From: Candidatus Bipolaricaulota bacterium
GTDB lineage: Bacteria > Bipolaricaulota > Bipolaricaulia > M55B111
Length of the DNA: 53,401 bases
NCBI GenBank assembly: GCA_018334915.1
Contig: JAGXLB010000003.1
Coordinates: 1 to 53,401, forward strand
Reading direction: 5' to 3'
Shown here piece after piece: positions 16,719 through 25,460 of this stretch (positions are counted from its first letter, which is position 1; each line of letters begins with the position of its first letter). The notes below the pieces were generated by a model that was not told where the DNA came from, searched no databases, and saw only the letters and a program-made list of their open reading frames with translations. The position numbers and the translations under genes were made by a program.

Positions 16719-17314
16719 GCCCCAGACAATTATCTATTTAATCAAATCCGTGTACTCCGGGACTCGGTAATTCGAGTCCGATCAGGCTAGAATTTTGAAT
16801 ATCTCTTGCAAGATAGAACTGGTCCTGTTAGTTTTGGTATCAGTGAAGGAGGGGCAAGCTGTGCATCGAAGTGTTTAAACTACCCATATCCAACTGATAG
16901 TGTTTAGGACTTTTCTTTAACCGGGGGTTGGGGGGTAATTCTTTCGCCAAGTTTATTTAATGGTAATAGTTTGGTTCTTTTGCGAAAGAGTTGGTCAGTA
17001 AGTAATCTTTGGTGACGTGTTGAAATCAATGATCACGTTACAGGGTGCGGGGCTTGCGACAAAAATCTGTGAGTTTATGAGTTATGTTCTTTAACGATAA
17101 AAGCCTCGTAATCCTGCATACCATTAGAAACTTATCCATGTTTAAAGTTGGTTTGAGTAGTGAAGATACCAATCCCTTGGATTATCTGTTATTAACCTCC
17201 CAAATTAATTGGTGTATTGCCTATTCTGTCTGGACGAATAACCGGCTTATACCCACAAGCTTTGTGTGGAGGTAGTGACCAGTGTAGATGAAGTATTTTT
17301 TAAAAGGGGGCCGA
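16719..17314. other. Non-coding region between lysC and the aminotransferase
   Basis: I see no gene in these 596 bp. A 63-codon frame at 17084 lacks a ribosome site and resembles nothing I know. Structure is present: GGACTCG/CGAGTCC with a 6-nt loop (16760-16779), possibly the lysC terminator though without a U tract; an 8-bp arm pair TCTTTCGC (16940-16947) and GCGAAAGA (16982-16989) with inner CCAA/TTGG; and ccacaagctttgtgtgg near 17259-17275 just upstream of the next gene. Confidence 0.5.
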
Positions 17315-18406
17315 ATGAAAGATACCGATCAGAAAATTTCTTTCGACCGTGGAGTACCTGCAACCGAATCCTTTTCAGTAAAGAAGATTGGTGCAGTAGC
17401 CAAAAAAGTAATGGATAAGTACGGTAATTCGCTCTTACAGTACGGGGACGCCCGGGGCTTCTCCCCTTTAAGAGATAAGCTGGCTGATTGGCATGAGGGG
17501 TCTGTGCGTGGGGATATTTTGATTGGTAATGGCTCTCTTCAGATACTTGATATGATCGCCAATCTATACATAGAACCGGGGGATACAGTGTTAGTGGAAA
17601 GACCCTCTTACGATAGAGCCATCACTATATTCAATCGGGCAGGGGCAGAAGTTCAGGGAGTAAAACTCGAGAACGACGGCCCGAATCTGGATAAACTGGA
17701 AACCCTGCTTGAGACTCATCATCCTGAGCTTCTCTACACCATTCCCGACTTTCAGAACCCGACGGGTGTTTGTGCTTCCGCCAGAAAAAGAGAGGAAGTA
17801 GCTGAGCTTACGGCGGAGCAAGGGACTCTGGTGGTGGAAGATTCCCCTTACAGAAAATTGAGATACCGTGGAGCCGAAAAACCTACCCTGAGGAGTTTCA
17901 ATCCGGAAGGAGTAGTTCAGATGTCGTCTTTCAGTAAGTTGATCGGTCCGGGAATGAGGGTTGGCTGGGTCGTTGGCAACTCGGAGACCATCGACGATCT
18001 GGCCGTCTACGCGGAGGATACTTATATTACTCCCAGCTTGCTCAGTCAGGGAATGATAAACCACCTAATAGAAGAAGGATGGCTTGAGGAAAACATCAAG
18101 GAATTAATTGCTCTGTACAAACCCAGGCTCGAAGCTACTCTAGTTAGCCTGCAAGAGTACTTCCCTGAAGCTGGCTGGGTCCAGGCTCAGGGAGGTTTTT
18201 TTGTCGGTCTCTGGCTTCCGGATAGTTCCCTGGCTAGTAAGTTCTACGATCGAGCAGAAAAGGAGAACTTGATTCTTTCAACATCAGAAGGGTTCTTTCC
18301 CGACTGTAAGGCTGAAGGTTTTGTTAGGCTTCCGTTCCCCGCACTTTCTCCCGATTTAATCGAAGAGGGAATAAGAAGGATCGGAAGGGTCTGGAGAGAT
18401 CTCTGA
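17315..18406 (+). CDS. PLP-dependent aminotransferase, class I/II (2-aminoadipate/aromatic type)
   Basis: This is a fold-type I aminotransferase resembling the LysN/Aro8 group and the C-terminal half of MocR regulators, but without a DNA-binding domain. The PLP Lys is in S-S-F-S-K-L-I-G-P-G-M-R-V-G-W (about residue 212). P-D-F-Q-N-P-T-G-V contains the cofactor Asn, and V-V-E-D-S-P-Y-R-K-L the cofactor Asp and Tyr. I chose the ATG at 17315, which has AAGGGGG 4 bases upstream; an ATG at 17288 has no such site. The substrate is not resolved; 2-oxoglutarate/glutamate is the likely partner. pckA follows after 23 bp. Confidence 0.88.
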   Translation: MKDTDQKISFDRGVPATESFSVKKIGAVAKKVMDKYGNSLLQYGDARGFSPLRDKLADWHEGSVRGDILIGNGSLQILDMIANLYIEPGDTVLVERPSYDRAITIFNRAGAEVQGVKLENDGPNLDKLETLLETHHPELLYTIPDFQNPTGVCASARKREEVAELTAEQGTLVVEDSPYRKLRYRGAEKPTLRSFNPEGVVQMSSFSKLIGPGMRVGWVVGNSETIDDLAVYAEDTYITPSLLSQGMINHLIEEGWLEENIKELIALYKPRLEATLVSLQEYFPEAGWVQAQGGFFVGLWLPDSSLASKFYDRAEKENLILSTSEGFFPDCKAEGFVRLPFPALSPDLIEEGIRRIGRVWRDL

Positions 18407-18429
18407 ACGTTTCAAAAAGGAGGGGTTAT

Positions 18430-20076
18430 ATGTTCGAGATGAAAGACAAATTAAGAAACGCTATAACTGAGCACTCTAACCTAAAAGACAATCTCGATAG
18501 CGAAACGCTAATTGAACAGTCGGTCTCTCAAGGGGAGGCTCTCGTGAGTAAACCGGGAGCACTCGCCACCTGGACTCCCCCGGAATCCACAGGGAGAAGT
18601 CCCGAGGACACCGTAATAGTTAACCGGGATGAGATCGAGAGTACAATAGATTGGGATTCGCCCAACAATATACCGGTCGAACCGGAGACTTTCAGAATGG
18701 TCTTTGCGGACGCTCTGGAGTATATGAACGGTAAAAACAAGCTGTATCGGACGGATAGAGTTATCGGGGCGGATCCTTCCTACGCTCTGCCAACGAGAAC
18801 GATAACCGATCAAGCACTTACGTCTTTGTTTACACTAAATATGTTCCGTCCGGAGCCGGAGGATATAGGGCAAAGTATATTTGCGGATGAAGTATTTGAT
18901 CTCATTGTTTTGCCCTATGACAAGCTGGACCGGGAGAGATACCGGGGAAGACTGAGAGAGACCGAAGAAGGAAAAACTTCTAACATGATTGTTGCCATGG
19001 ATTTCGAAAAGCTTATCGGGGTGGTAATTGGTTCCGCCTACCTCGGGACGGTTAAAAAGTTAATGTTCACTACAATGAACTACCTGTTACCCGAGGAAGG
19101 AATCCTGCCGCTTCATTGTTCGGCGAACGAAGGCGAGGAAGGCGATCCCGCCCTGTTGCTTGGTTTGTCCGGCACGGGAAAGACGACCCTTTCTGCCGAT
19201 CCGAACAGAGCACTTCTTGGTGATGACGAACACGGCTGGGGCGACGACGGGATTGCGAATTTCGAGAACGGTTGCTACGCCAAACTGATCGACCTGGAGG
19301 AGGAAGAAGAACCGGAAATCTGGAACGCAATTATGCACGAGGACGACTATCGGAACCATGGTGCAATAGTGGAGAACGCCCTAATGTATCCGAATGGTGA
19401 ATTCGACTTCTTTGACGACAGGTTGACTCCAAATTCAAGGGGTTCCTATCCACTCGAATATCTTTCCAACACCAAACCATCCTCCGTATCGGATCACCCG
19501 GAAACCATATTGTTCCTGACTGCGGATGCCAACGGGGTGATACCTCCCGTATCCAAGCTCGAACCCAGCCAGGCGATGTTGTGGTTCCTTATGGGATACA
19601 CGAGTAAACTAGCAGGGACCGAAACCGGAGTTACGGAGCCGGAGTCTATCTTTTCCCGATTTTTTGGACAACCGTTTATGCCAAGAAATCCTGACGTCTA
19701 CGCCGAGATGCTGGGAGAAAAGATGAAAGAACACGGCACAGATGTATACTTGATTAACACCGGCTGGACAGGCGGACCTTATGGAGAAGGTAAAAGAATT
19801 GACCTTCCTTACACCAGGGCAATGGTAGATGCGGCATTGTCAGGTGAGCTCAGGGACGTTGAATACGAAGAAGATGAGTGCTTCCACTTAAGAAGACCTA
19901 AGACCTGTCCTGGTGTGCCGGATAGGGTATTGAATCCAAAGAAGACCTGGGATGACCCCGAGGCCTACGATAATAGAGCAAAAGAACTGGCTGCTGAATT
20001 CTCGAATCACTTTGATAGGGCATACGGGGACAAACAAATCGATCAAGGAGTTGTTAAGGAGTGTCCCGGTAAGTGA
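18430..20076 (+). CDS. pckA: Phosphoenolpyruvate carboxykinase (ATP)
   Basis: PckA interconverts oxaloacetate plus ATP and PEP plus CO2. Signatures: R-V-I-G-A-D-P-S-Y, the P-loop (kinase 1) G-L-S-G-T-G-K-T-T-L-S (about 238-248), the kinase 2 metal site L-L-G-D-D-E-H-G-W, and F-L-T-A-D-A-N-G-V-I-P-P. Length 548 fits the ATP-dependent class. AGGAGGGG precedes the ATG. It probably shares a transcript with the aminotransferase upstream, and gdhA follows 91 bp later, so this block links oxaloacetate, 2-oxoglutarate and amino-acid nitrogen. Confidence 0.96.
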   Translation: MFEMKDKLRNAITEHSNLKDNLDSETLIEQSVSQGEALVSKPGALATWTPPESTGRSPEDTVIVNRDEIESTIDWDSPNNIPVEPETFRMVFADALEYMNGKNKLYRTDRVIGADPSYALPTRTITDQALTSLFTLNMFRPEPEDIGQSIFADEVFDLIVLPYDKLDRERYRGRLRETEEGKTSNMIVAMDFEKLIGVVIGSAYLGTVKKLMFTTMNYLLPEEGILPLHCSANEGEEGDPALLLGLSGTGKTTLSADPNRALLGDDEHGWGDDGIANFENGCYAKLIDLEEEEEPEIWNAIMHEDDYRNHGAIVENALMYPNGEFDFFDDRLTPNSRGSYPLEYLSNTKPSSVSDHPETILFLTADANGVIPPVSKLEPSQAMLWFLMGYTSKLAGTETGVTEPESIFSRFFGQPFMPRNPDVYAEMLGEKMKEHGTDVYLINTGWTGGPYGEGKRIDLPYTRAMVDAALSGELRDVEYEEDECFHLRRPKTCPGVPDRVLNPKKTWDDPEAYDNRAKELAAEFSNHFDRAYGDKQIDQGVVKECPGK

Positions 20077-20167
20077 ATTACAGTTGAGCTAGTTTTGCAT
20101 TAAACTGTGAATATAGTAACAATAATAGTGGCAATAACACAACTATTCTCCTAAGAGGGGGCATAAA

Positions 20168-21433
20168 ATGAAGGAAATGAACCCGTTTAAGACTGTGCAG
20201 CGCCAGCTGGACAAAGCTGCTGAAGTTTTGAATTTGGACGAGTCAGTTCATCAGGCGTTAAGAGAACCTATGCGGACTTTTATTATTAATTTTCAAGTTA
20301 AGATGGATGATGGATCGTCCAAGACGTTTAAAGGGTATAGAGTTCAATATAATGATGCGCTAGGGCCGACAAAAGGCGGGTTGAGATTTCATCCCGATGA
20401 GACGCTTGACACTGTCAAAGCTTTAGCTGCCTGGATGACCTGGAAGACCGCCGTGGCTGATATACCTTACGGTGGGGGCAAAGGAGGGGTTGTCTGCTCC
20501 CCGAACCAGCTCTCGGAAAGAGAGATGGAAAGGGTGGCCAGGTCGTATTTATCCGCTATCTCTGATTATATTGGTCCGGATAAGGATATACCCGCTCCAG
20601 ACGTATACACGACATCTCAGACGATGGCATGGATGATGGATGAATATAGCAAAATAAAGGGTGTCAACGCTCCCGGCGTTATAACGGGTAAACCTGTCGA
20701 AGTGGGTGGTTCACTGGGGCGGAGTGACGCGACGGCCCGAGGAGTAATTTATACAATTCGGGAGGCCGCGAATAAGTTAAACAGGTCCCTCGATGATGCA
20801 ACAGTCGCGGTTCAGGGTTACGGTAACGTTGGCTCTCACATCCACAGGTTAATGGAAGAACAATTGGGGGCTAAAGTGGTGGCGATTGGTGACGAAGAGG
20901 GGGCCATCTATTCAGAAGACGGTATATGTTACAGTAAAGTCCTGGATAATATGAAAGACCACGGGGTCTTCTCAAAAGAGATGGGTGGAGTAGAATACCT
21001 GGGAGATGTCAAAGAGGGAAACGAAAAGTTACTTGAACTGGACGTGGATATTTTAATACCTGCCGCTATTGAAAACGTTTTAACCGAGGAGAACGCGGAT
21101 AATGTAAAAGCAGATATAATAGCGGAAGCGGCAAACGGACCCACTACGCCTGAGGCGGACGATATCCTGAACCAGAAAGAAATATACATAATACCCGATT
21201 TTCTCTGTAACGCGGGTGGGGTGACAGTTTCGTACTTTGAGTGGGTTCAGAACAGAAATAGGTACTACTGGTCCGAGGCGGAGGTCTACGAACGGCTGGA
21301 TAAGAAGATGACCAAGGCTTTTGCCGAGGTCCACAATAGAGCTCGGAAAGAAGGGCTGGACAATAGGACCGCTGCTTATATGGTCTCGATTGAGAGAATC
21401 GCCAGGGCAATGGAGCTAAGAGGATGGGTCTAA
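20168..21433 (+). CDS. gdhA: Glutamate dehydrogenase (Glu/Leu/Phe/Val dehydrogenase family)
   Basis: It deaminates glutamate to 2-oxoglutarate or does the reverse. The substrate site is complete: G-P-T-K-G-G-L-R-F-H, the M-T-W-K-T-A segment, and the catalytic Lys within P-Y-G-G-G-K-G-G-V. The Rossmann motif is V-Q-G-Y-G-N-V-G-S-H. Length 421 is the hexameric class. AGAGGGGG lies 7 bases before the ATG. Cofactor preference cannot be read with confidence. The gene stands alone between pckA and a structured non-coding block. Confidence 0.95.
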   Translation: MKEMNPFKTVQRQLDKAAEVLNLDESVHQALREPMRTFIINFQVKMDDGSSKTFKGYRVQYNDALGPTKGGLRFHPDETLDTVKALAAWMTWKTAVADIPYGGGKGGVVCSPNQLSEREMERVARSYLSAISDYIGPDKDIPAPDVYTTSQTMAWMMDEYSKIKGVNAPGVITGKPVEVGGSLGRSDATARGVIYTIREAANKLNRSLDDATVAVQGYGNVGSHIHRLMEEQLGAKVVAIGDEEGAIYSEDGICYSKVLDNMKDHGVFSKEMGGVEYLGDVKEGNEKLLELDVDILIPAAIENVLTEENADNVKADIIAEAANGPTTPEADDILNQKEIYIIPDFLCNAGGVTVSYFEWVQNRNRYYWSEAEVYERLDKKMTKAFAEVHNRARKEGLDNRTAAYMVSIERIARAMELRGWV

Positions 21434-21450
21434 GTCCCTGAACTCAGTTC

Positions 21451-21505
21451 TTTCACCACTATTCGGAAGTAAGGTGAAGGTCACAAAGAATCACCATATT
21501 TTTTG
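21451..21505 (+). terminator. Probable gdhA terminator
   Basis: GGTGA at 21472-21476 and TCACC at 21490-21494 form a short stem followed by atatttttt. An alternative pairing TTCACC (21451-21456) with GGTGAA (21472-21477) is possible. The stem is short, so confidence is modest. Confidence 0.4.
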
Positions 21506-21510
21506 GTTCA

Positions 21511-21598
21511 AGCCTCCTGCCTCTTACCTGGCAACTGATTTGACCTTAAAATCTTACCAGTAGACAAAATCCCGGAAGCCAGGTAAGAGGCAGGAGGC
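21511..21598 (-). repeat. Dispersed hairpin repeat, copy 2
   Basis: A perfect 20-bp inverted repeat (21511-21530, starting gcctcctgcc, with 21579-21598) encloses a 48-nt loop. Bases 21543-21575 in the loop are the exact reverse complement of 6905-6937. Homology to copy 1 extends outward on one side to about 21617 (attgttttgtcc against attattttgttc). It lies just after gdhA. The perfect stem suggests recent mobility or selection for RNA/DNA folding. Confidence 0.75.
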
Positions 21599-21638
21599 AT
21601 AGGAGGACAAAACAATGATGTACGGGGATAGTCAATTA

Positions 21639-21658
21639 CCCCGCACCAATGTGCGGGG
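21639..21658. other. GC-rich hairpin
   Basis: CCCCGCAC (21639-21646) pairs perfectly with GTGCGGGG (21651-21658) around a caat loop. No U tract follows on the + strand, so it is a poor terminator in that direction. It may be the 5' boundary of the structured block described next. Confidence 0.45.
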
Positions 21659-21710
21659 CTTGGAGAAAAGCAAATTTGACTACGGATTTTGGTCTTTTAC
21701 AAAAAAAGAC

Positions 21711-21831
21711 CCAGCACTCAAATGAGGAAAGCTGCTTGGGCTAAGAATCCGTTAATTTTACCTATTCCCCTACAGTCTTGGAACTAGCCTAGAGTACGTG
21801 AGCCAAGTTGCAGGTCTCATTTGAGTGCTGG
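21711..21831 (+). ncRNA. Candidate structured RNA or small inverted-repeat element (121 nt)
   Basis: A perfect 16-bp inverted repeat bounds this stretch: ccagcactcaaatgag at 21711-21726 and ctcatttgagtgctgg at 21816-21831. Pairing can continue inward (CTGC, then TTGG, then CT on the left with AGCCAA and GCAG on the right), giving a long interrupted hairpin, and a strong intrinsic terminator follows 17 bases later. That architecture suits a small RNA with its own terminator, but a MITE with terminal inverted repeats fits nearly as well. No open reading frame explains it, and I cannot match it to a named RNA class. Confidence 0.4.
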
Positions 21832-21847
21832 TTTTGGTGAAACAATC

Positions 21848-21875
21848 AAGCCCCGTCAATCTTGACGGGGCTTTT
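21848..21875 (+). terminator. Intrinsic terminator
   Basis: AAGCCCCGTCA (21848-21858) and TGACGGGGCTT (21863-21873) form a perfect 11-bp stem with an atct loop, followed by TTTT. It is 415 bp past gdhA, so it more likely ends a transcript from the structured block. Confidence 0.75.
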
Positions 21876-21940
21876 AACTTCCAATTGGAGTGACGATAAA
21901 CCCCAAAGTCCGGAGTTTACTTGAGTGATTTTGTTTTTTG

Positions 21941-23710
21941 CTAGCCTCTTATCAGTTTGAGCAGGTCTTTAGCAGCCTTTTCAGGTCCTTCTTTCTCCAT
22001 ACCTGATACGCCCAGTCTCGTTCTCAGCTGGCCTACGAATATCCCGTCACTGAAGAACTGGTCGAAAAATTCGTCTGCCAGCTGGTCGTGTGTTTCTTTA
22101 AACTGTGGTGGCCCGAAAGGGTTGGCGAAGTAAGTATGGCTTAGTCCTTTCTCAGTGGTGGTACCTTTTGACATTCGGGCTCCTTCGCTGAATATCGACA
22201 GGGCCCTTTCTGGAGTGGAAACCCTTTCTACAGTTGGATGTTCCGAATCCACTTCCTCGTAGTTATTAGCGTAAAAGAGGTAATCTATCGGTACTCCCTC
22301 CAGTACTTTCTCAATTGGTGCGACCGGCATCAAAGCGCGAGCGTTTGTCCTCTGGGGACTCATAAATATTGACCTGTCAAGCTGACTGAATGCGTACCCT
22401 TTCTGGAGATCGTCGAGTCTCACGAAAGCCCCGGTTTCCGTGCCGTAGCCCTGAATTCTCCCATCTTTGTCAATACCCAGTGATCCCATGTCATCGCAAA
22501 TTATTTCCATTTCCTGAATCGAATCTTCAGCTATTACTCGAAATGCTTCTAAAGTCTCGGATTTACCGGCACCGGAACCCCCTAGTATGGCTATTGAGAC
22601 TGGATCCATATCCTTGAAGAATATCCTAGTCATTGCCCCGTGGAGAGGTAGTCGGCCTCTTTTCATGGCAATGACGTTATGGAGCGTTAACATCATTTTC
22701 TTAACGTATCCGAAGTAGCCGAACCTGTCCTCCCTGGGTAAAGCTCCGTAGAGCAGGTCGTTTTCCTCATCCTGAAAAAATACTGTTGGAAGACCTCCGT
22801 AGTCCTTCATTTTTGAAGGATCAATTCCATAGGCGTAGATTGCGTCAGGGCTACTCTTGAGGTCTTCTCCTGTCGCCAGCTCGAACAGGTTGGCTAAAGA
22901 AGCTCCCAGATCTAGAAATTCCTGATGGAAAAATACGTCAATTCTGAGGTCGCCGACCTTTGCGGGATAGCAGAGCCAGTTATGGGGATTTATTTCTGCG
23001 TTTTTCAGGGGGTTTCTGTTGGTCTCCTGAAACCTGCCAGTTCGTTTATTCATCGGGGGATCGATTACAAATGGCGGTTCGATGGTTACCTGTTCGATAA
23101 CCGGAACCTGACCGAATTGCTTCCTCAGGTAATCCGGATATTGAAACTCTTTCTTGTCTACAGCCAGTCCGACCTCAAATCCGGCGGACACCTGGCGATA
23201 GACTATTGGGTGAGAATTGGTGATGTTTTCGGCTATGGACCGGTAAGCAGAGCGGACGAGCTCAGTTAACTCGTCGAGTTCCCGATTGAACTGGAGATAG
23301 GGTCGGGTCCCCTCTTCACTGGAGCCGTATCCCGTCCACTTCACCAAAAACCTGGTATACTCTCGCCAGTAGTCGTAGAGCTTTTCGATAAATTGATGAA
23401 ATTTCCCCCTGTGTTGTAAAATCCTTTCTCCAAGTTCGGATTTCGGACCCACCTTGGTAAGCGGGGACTCCAGAAGATCTATCAGCACAGGATGTATTCT
23501 TTCGGTTATCGTAGGAGCGGGTTGGTTGGCAAGGTCGTCCGGTAGAATTTGCAGCAACCGTGATTGGTCGTTTTTTAATTTCTCGATAAATTTCAATATT
23601 ACTTTTTGGGCAGGGTTACTCTGCAGTAGTTCTTTCTCGGTCTTGCATGGCTGTTCCCTGACCGTCAGTAAAGCCTGGTTCCGTGCCCAGGATAGTTGAT
23701 TGGTTTGCAA
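21941..23710 (-). CDS. PEP carboxykinase-like P-loop protein of unknown function
   Basis: The C-terminal half has the PEPCK/HPr-kinase type P-loop fold: Walker A G-G-S-G-A-G-K-S-E-T-L-E (about 385), an acidic I-I-C-D-D-M-G-S-L resembling the kinase 2 metal site, R-T-N-A-R-A-L, and Y-F-A-N-P-F-G-P. The N-terminal 250 residues are a mostly helical region I do not recognise. It is not a canonical PEPCK (compare pckA at 18430) and its reaction is unknown. For the start, GGAGGTG sits 6 bases before a TTG at 23710; a GTG three codons upstream overlaps that site. An 18-bp-spaced promoter lies about 190 bp upstream. Confidence 0.75.
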   Translation of the reverse strand: MQTNQLSWARNQALLTVREQPCKTEKELLQSNPAQKVILKFIEKLKNDQSRLLQILPDDLANQPAPTITERIHPVLIDLLESPLTKVGPKSELGERILQHRGKFHQFIEKLYDYWREYTRFLVKWTGYGSSEEGTRPYLQFNRELDELTELVRSAYRSIAENITNSHPIVYRQVSAGFEVGLAVDKKEFQYPDYLRKQFGQVPVIEQVTIEPPFVIDPPMNKRTGRFQETNRNPLKNAEINPHNWLCYPAKVGDLRIDVFFHQEFLDLGASLANLFELATGEDLKSSPDAIYAYGIDPSKMKDYGGLPTVFFQDEENDLLYGALPREDRFGYFGYVKKMMLTLHNVIAMKRGRLPLHGAMTRIFFKDMDPVSIAILGGSGAGKSETLEAFRVIAEDSIQEMEIICDDMGSLGIDKDGRIQGYGTETGAFVRLDDLQKGYAFSQLDRSIFMSPQRTNARALMPVAPIEKVLEGVPIDYLFYANNYEEVDSEHPTVERVSTPERALSIFSEGARMSKGTTTEKGLSHTYFANPFGPPQFKETHDQLADEFFDQFFSDGIFVGQLRTRLGVSGMEKEGPEKAAKDLLKLIRG

Positions 23711-23791
23711 GGTTTTCACCTCCAGAAAACTTGCCTAGGAGAGATTGGGTAGCGAAAAAACAATATTCGGTGAGAATGGGTAAATTTTAAA

Positions 23792-23808
23792 GGGGAATTA
23801 TATTCCCC
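23792..23808. promoter_or_regulatory. Palindromic operator candidate
   Basis: GGGGAAT-TAT-ATTCCCC is a perfect 7+3+7 palindrome about 80 bp downstream of the minus-strand start point and 82 bp before the PEPCK-like gene. Its size and symmetry suit a repressor site, or an RNA hairpin in the leader. Confidence 0.4.
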
Positions 23809-23897
23809 GTATTATCGAGGTATGAGGCGAAAAACAGATAGTAAAGCCTGACCGAATTATGGTTTAAACTGTTCATGATTACCTTAAAAATCAAAAC

Positions 23898-23927
23898 ATT
23901 ATAAGCAAAGTTTGTATCTGAAGTCAA
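23898..23927 (-). promoter_or_regulatory. Promoter of the PEPCK-like gene
   Basis: Read on the minus strand, TTGACT (23927-23922) and TATAAT (23903-23898) are spaced by 18 bp. Transcription would begin near 23891. Confidence 0.6.
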
Positions 23928-24205
23928 GATCGTATTTTTCTCTCGGTTGGGCTTTATCGTTCGTCCAGTCTGCCAGATTACCCCGCGAGAGTTGAAATCC
24001 TTCTAAACTCCGAAAATAAAACCAAAGCGCTTTGTGAAAGTTCGGCCCCTAGCTATTTGGCAGAACTTAACGGGCTGTTGTAATGAGTTTAAGTTTCGGT
24101 TAAATTAAGTTATATTTACTTACTTGTTAAACCTTAATAAGTGGTTAGGTTAGCATGCCGTGAGGGGTGCAGGAAAAAATGCAAGACGAGTAATTAGAAA
24201 TAAAA

Positions 24206-25429
24206 TTGATTACTCGAGGAGTGGTTAAAATTTCTAAAGCTTTTAGAGCGAGTCAGATAATTACGATGGGGGACGAAGGTGAGGTCACTGACGGGTTAAT
24301 TATTTTGAAAGATGGGGAGATAGACTACGTCGGTCCCTACGACTCAACCAAGGTTCCAGAAGATGCCGATGTGGTTGATTTCGGCGATCAAACGATTTTG
24401 CCGGGACTTATCGATGCCCATACACATGTGGGTGTCCACGAAGACGGCGAGGGTTGGGAAGGTCAGGACACAAACGAGATGACAGACCCGGTGACACCTC
24501 AGGTAAAAGCTATTGACGGGATAAATCCGGCAGGGCTTGGCCTTCAGGACGCGGTAAATGCTGGTGTTACGACCGTGAATACCGGGCCAGGGTCGGGTAA
24601 CGTAATTGGAGGTCAGTTTGCCGCGGTAAAGACTTCGGGGTCTATAGTATTGGATGAACTCTTAATTAAAGAACCGACAGCCATGAAGATGGCCACCGGC
24701 GAGAATCCAAAACGCGTTTACAAGGAAAAGGATAGTATCCCCAGCACGAGGATAGGTACGGGAGCTACATTGAGGGAAGCGTTATTCGACGCGAAGGATT
24801 ATATTGAGAGAAAAAAAGAAAACGGAGAGGATAATTCGTTTAAAAAGGATTACAAGCTGGAGGCGCTGGTGCCAGTGCTTAAAGGTGATTTAAGGGCTAA
24901 AATACACGCCCATAGAGCTGACGATATAATTACAGCTATAAGGATCGCGGAGGAGTTCGACCTGGACTATTCTATAGATCATTGCACGGAAGGTCATAAG
25001 ATAGTGGATTTCCTCGCAGAACACGAGTCCGATGCAGTAGTGGGTCCCAGCATGACTTCAAGGAGCAAAAGAGAATTGGTCGAGAGGACGTTCAAAACTC
25101 CTGGTCTACTGGCTGAGGCCGGAGTGAGGGTGGCCATAACAACCGACTCTCCCGTCATACCCATCCAGTACCTTCCCCTGCTCGCTGCATTTGCCGTGAG
25201 GGAGGGAATGGACAGAATGGAAGCCCTAAAAGCAATTACGATTAATAGTGCTCGTATAGCTCAAATAGATGACAGGGTAGGATCGCTTGAGCCAGGTAAG
25301 GACGGAGATTTTATCGTTACGGATGGCTCTATCTTCGACCTGGAAAATAACCTGGAAAGAGTCTTCGTGGAAGGTCATGAAGTAGACAGAAGCGAGCTCC
25401 CTAAGTCCGGTAAATCCAGAACTTTTTAA
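24206..25429 (+). CDS. Imidazolonepropionase-like amidohydrolase
   Basis: It belongs to the metal-dependent amidohydrolase superfamily (COG1228-like). Metal ligands: H-T-H in L-I-D-A-H-T-H-V-G-V-H (about 72-74), a Lys in A-L-V-P-V-L-K-G, then A-H-R-A-D and D-H-C, and the final Asp in T-T-D-S-P. An E-P-G-K-D-G-D-F strand closes the small domain. The substrate is unknown. The start is uncertain: the TTG at 24206 lacks a ribosome site, a GTG at 24221 touches GAGGA, and the GAGGAG at 24216 is best spaced for an ATT at 24230. xseA follows after 31 bp. Confidence 0.88.
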   Translation: MITRGVVKISKAFRASQIITMGDEGEVTDGLIILKDGEIDYVGPYDSTKVPEDADVVDFGDQTILPGLIDAHTHVGVHEDGEGWEGQDTNEMTDPVTPQVKAIDGINPAGLGLQDAVNAGVTTVNTGPGSGNVIGGQFAAVKTSGSIVLDELLIKEPTAMKMATGENPKRVYKEKDSIPSTRIGTGATLREALFDAKDYIERKKENGEDNSFKKDYKLEALVPVLKGDLRAKIHAHRADDIITAIRIAEEFDLDYSIDHCTEGHKIVDFLAEHESDAVVGPSMTSRSKRELVERTFKTPGLLAEAGVRVAITTDSPVIPIQYLPLLAAFAVREGMDRMEALKAITINSARIAQIDDRVGSLEPGKDGDFIVTDGSIFDLENNLERVFVEGHEVDRSELPKSGKSRTF

Positions 25430-25460
25430 ATTTCTTACCGAAAGGAAAGTACAATTTAGA

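Larger units (their letters stand above)
23711..24205. other. Divergent intergenic region
   Basis: This 495-bp gap holds the minus-strand promoter (23898-23927) and a palindrome (23792-23808). Next to the + strand gene, CGAGTAAT and ATTACTCG (about 24187-24216) form an 8-bp inverted repeat straddling its possible start. I see no gene in it. Confidence 0.5.

Noticed and set aside
16757..16780. tRNA T-arm-like sequence (ggactcg...ttcgagtcc)
   Set aside because: It is a simple hairpin with a 6-nt loop; there is no acceptor stem, anticodon arm or CCA around it.
17084..17275. 63-codon frame before the aminotransferase
   Set aside because: No ribosome site and no similarity that I recognise; composition is like the surrounding non-coding DNA.
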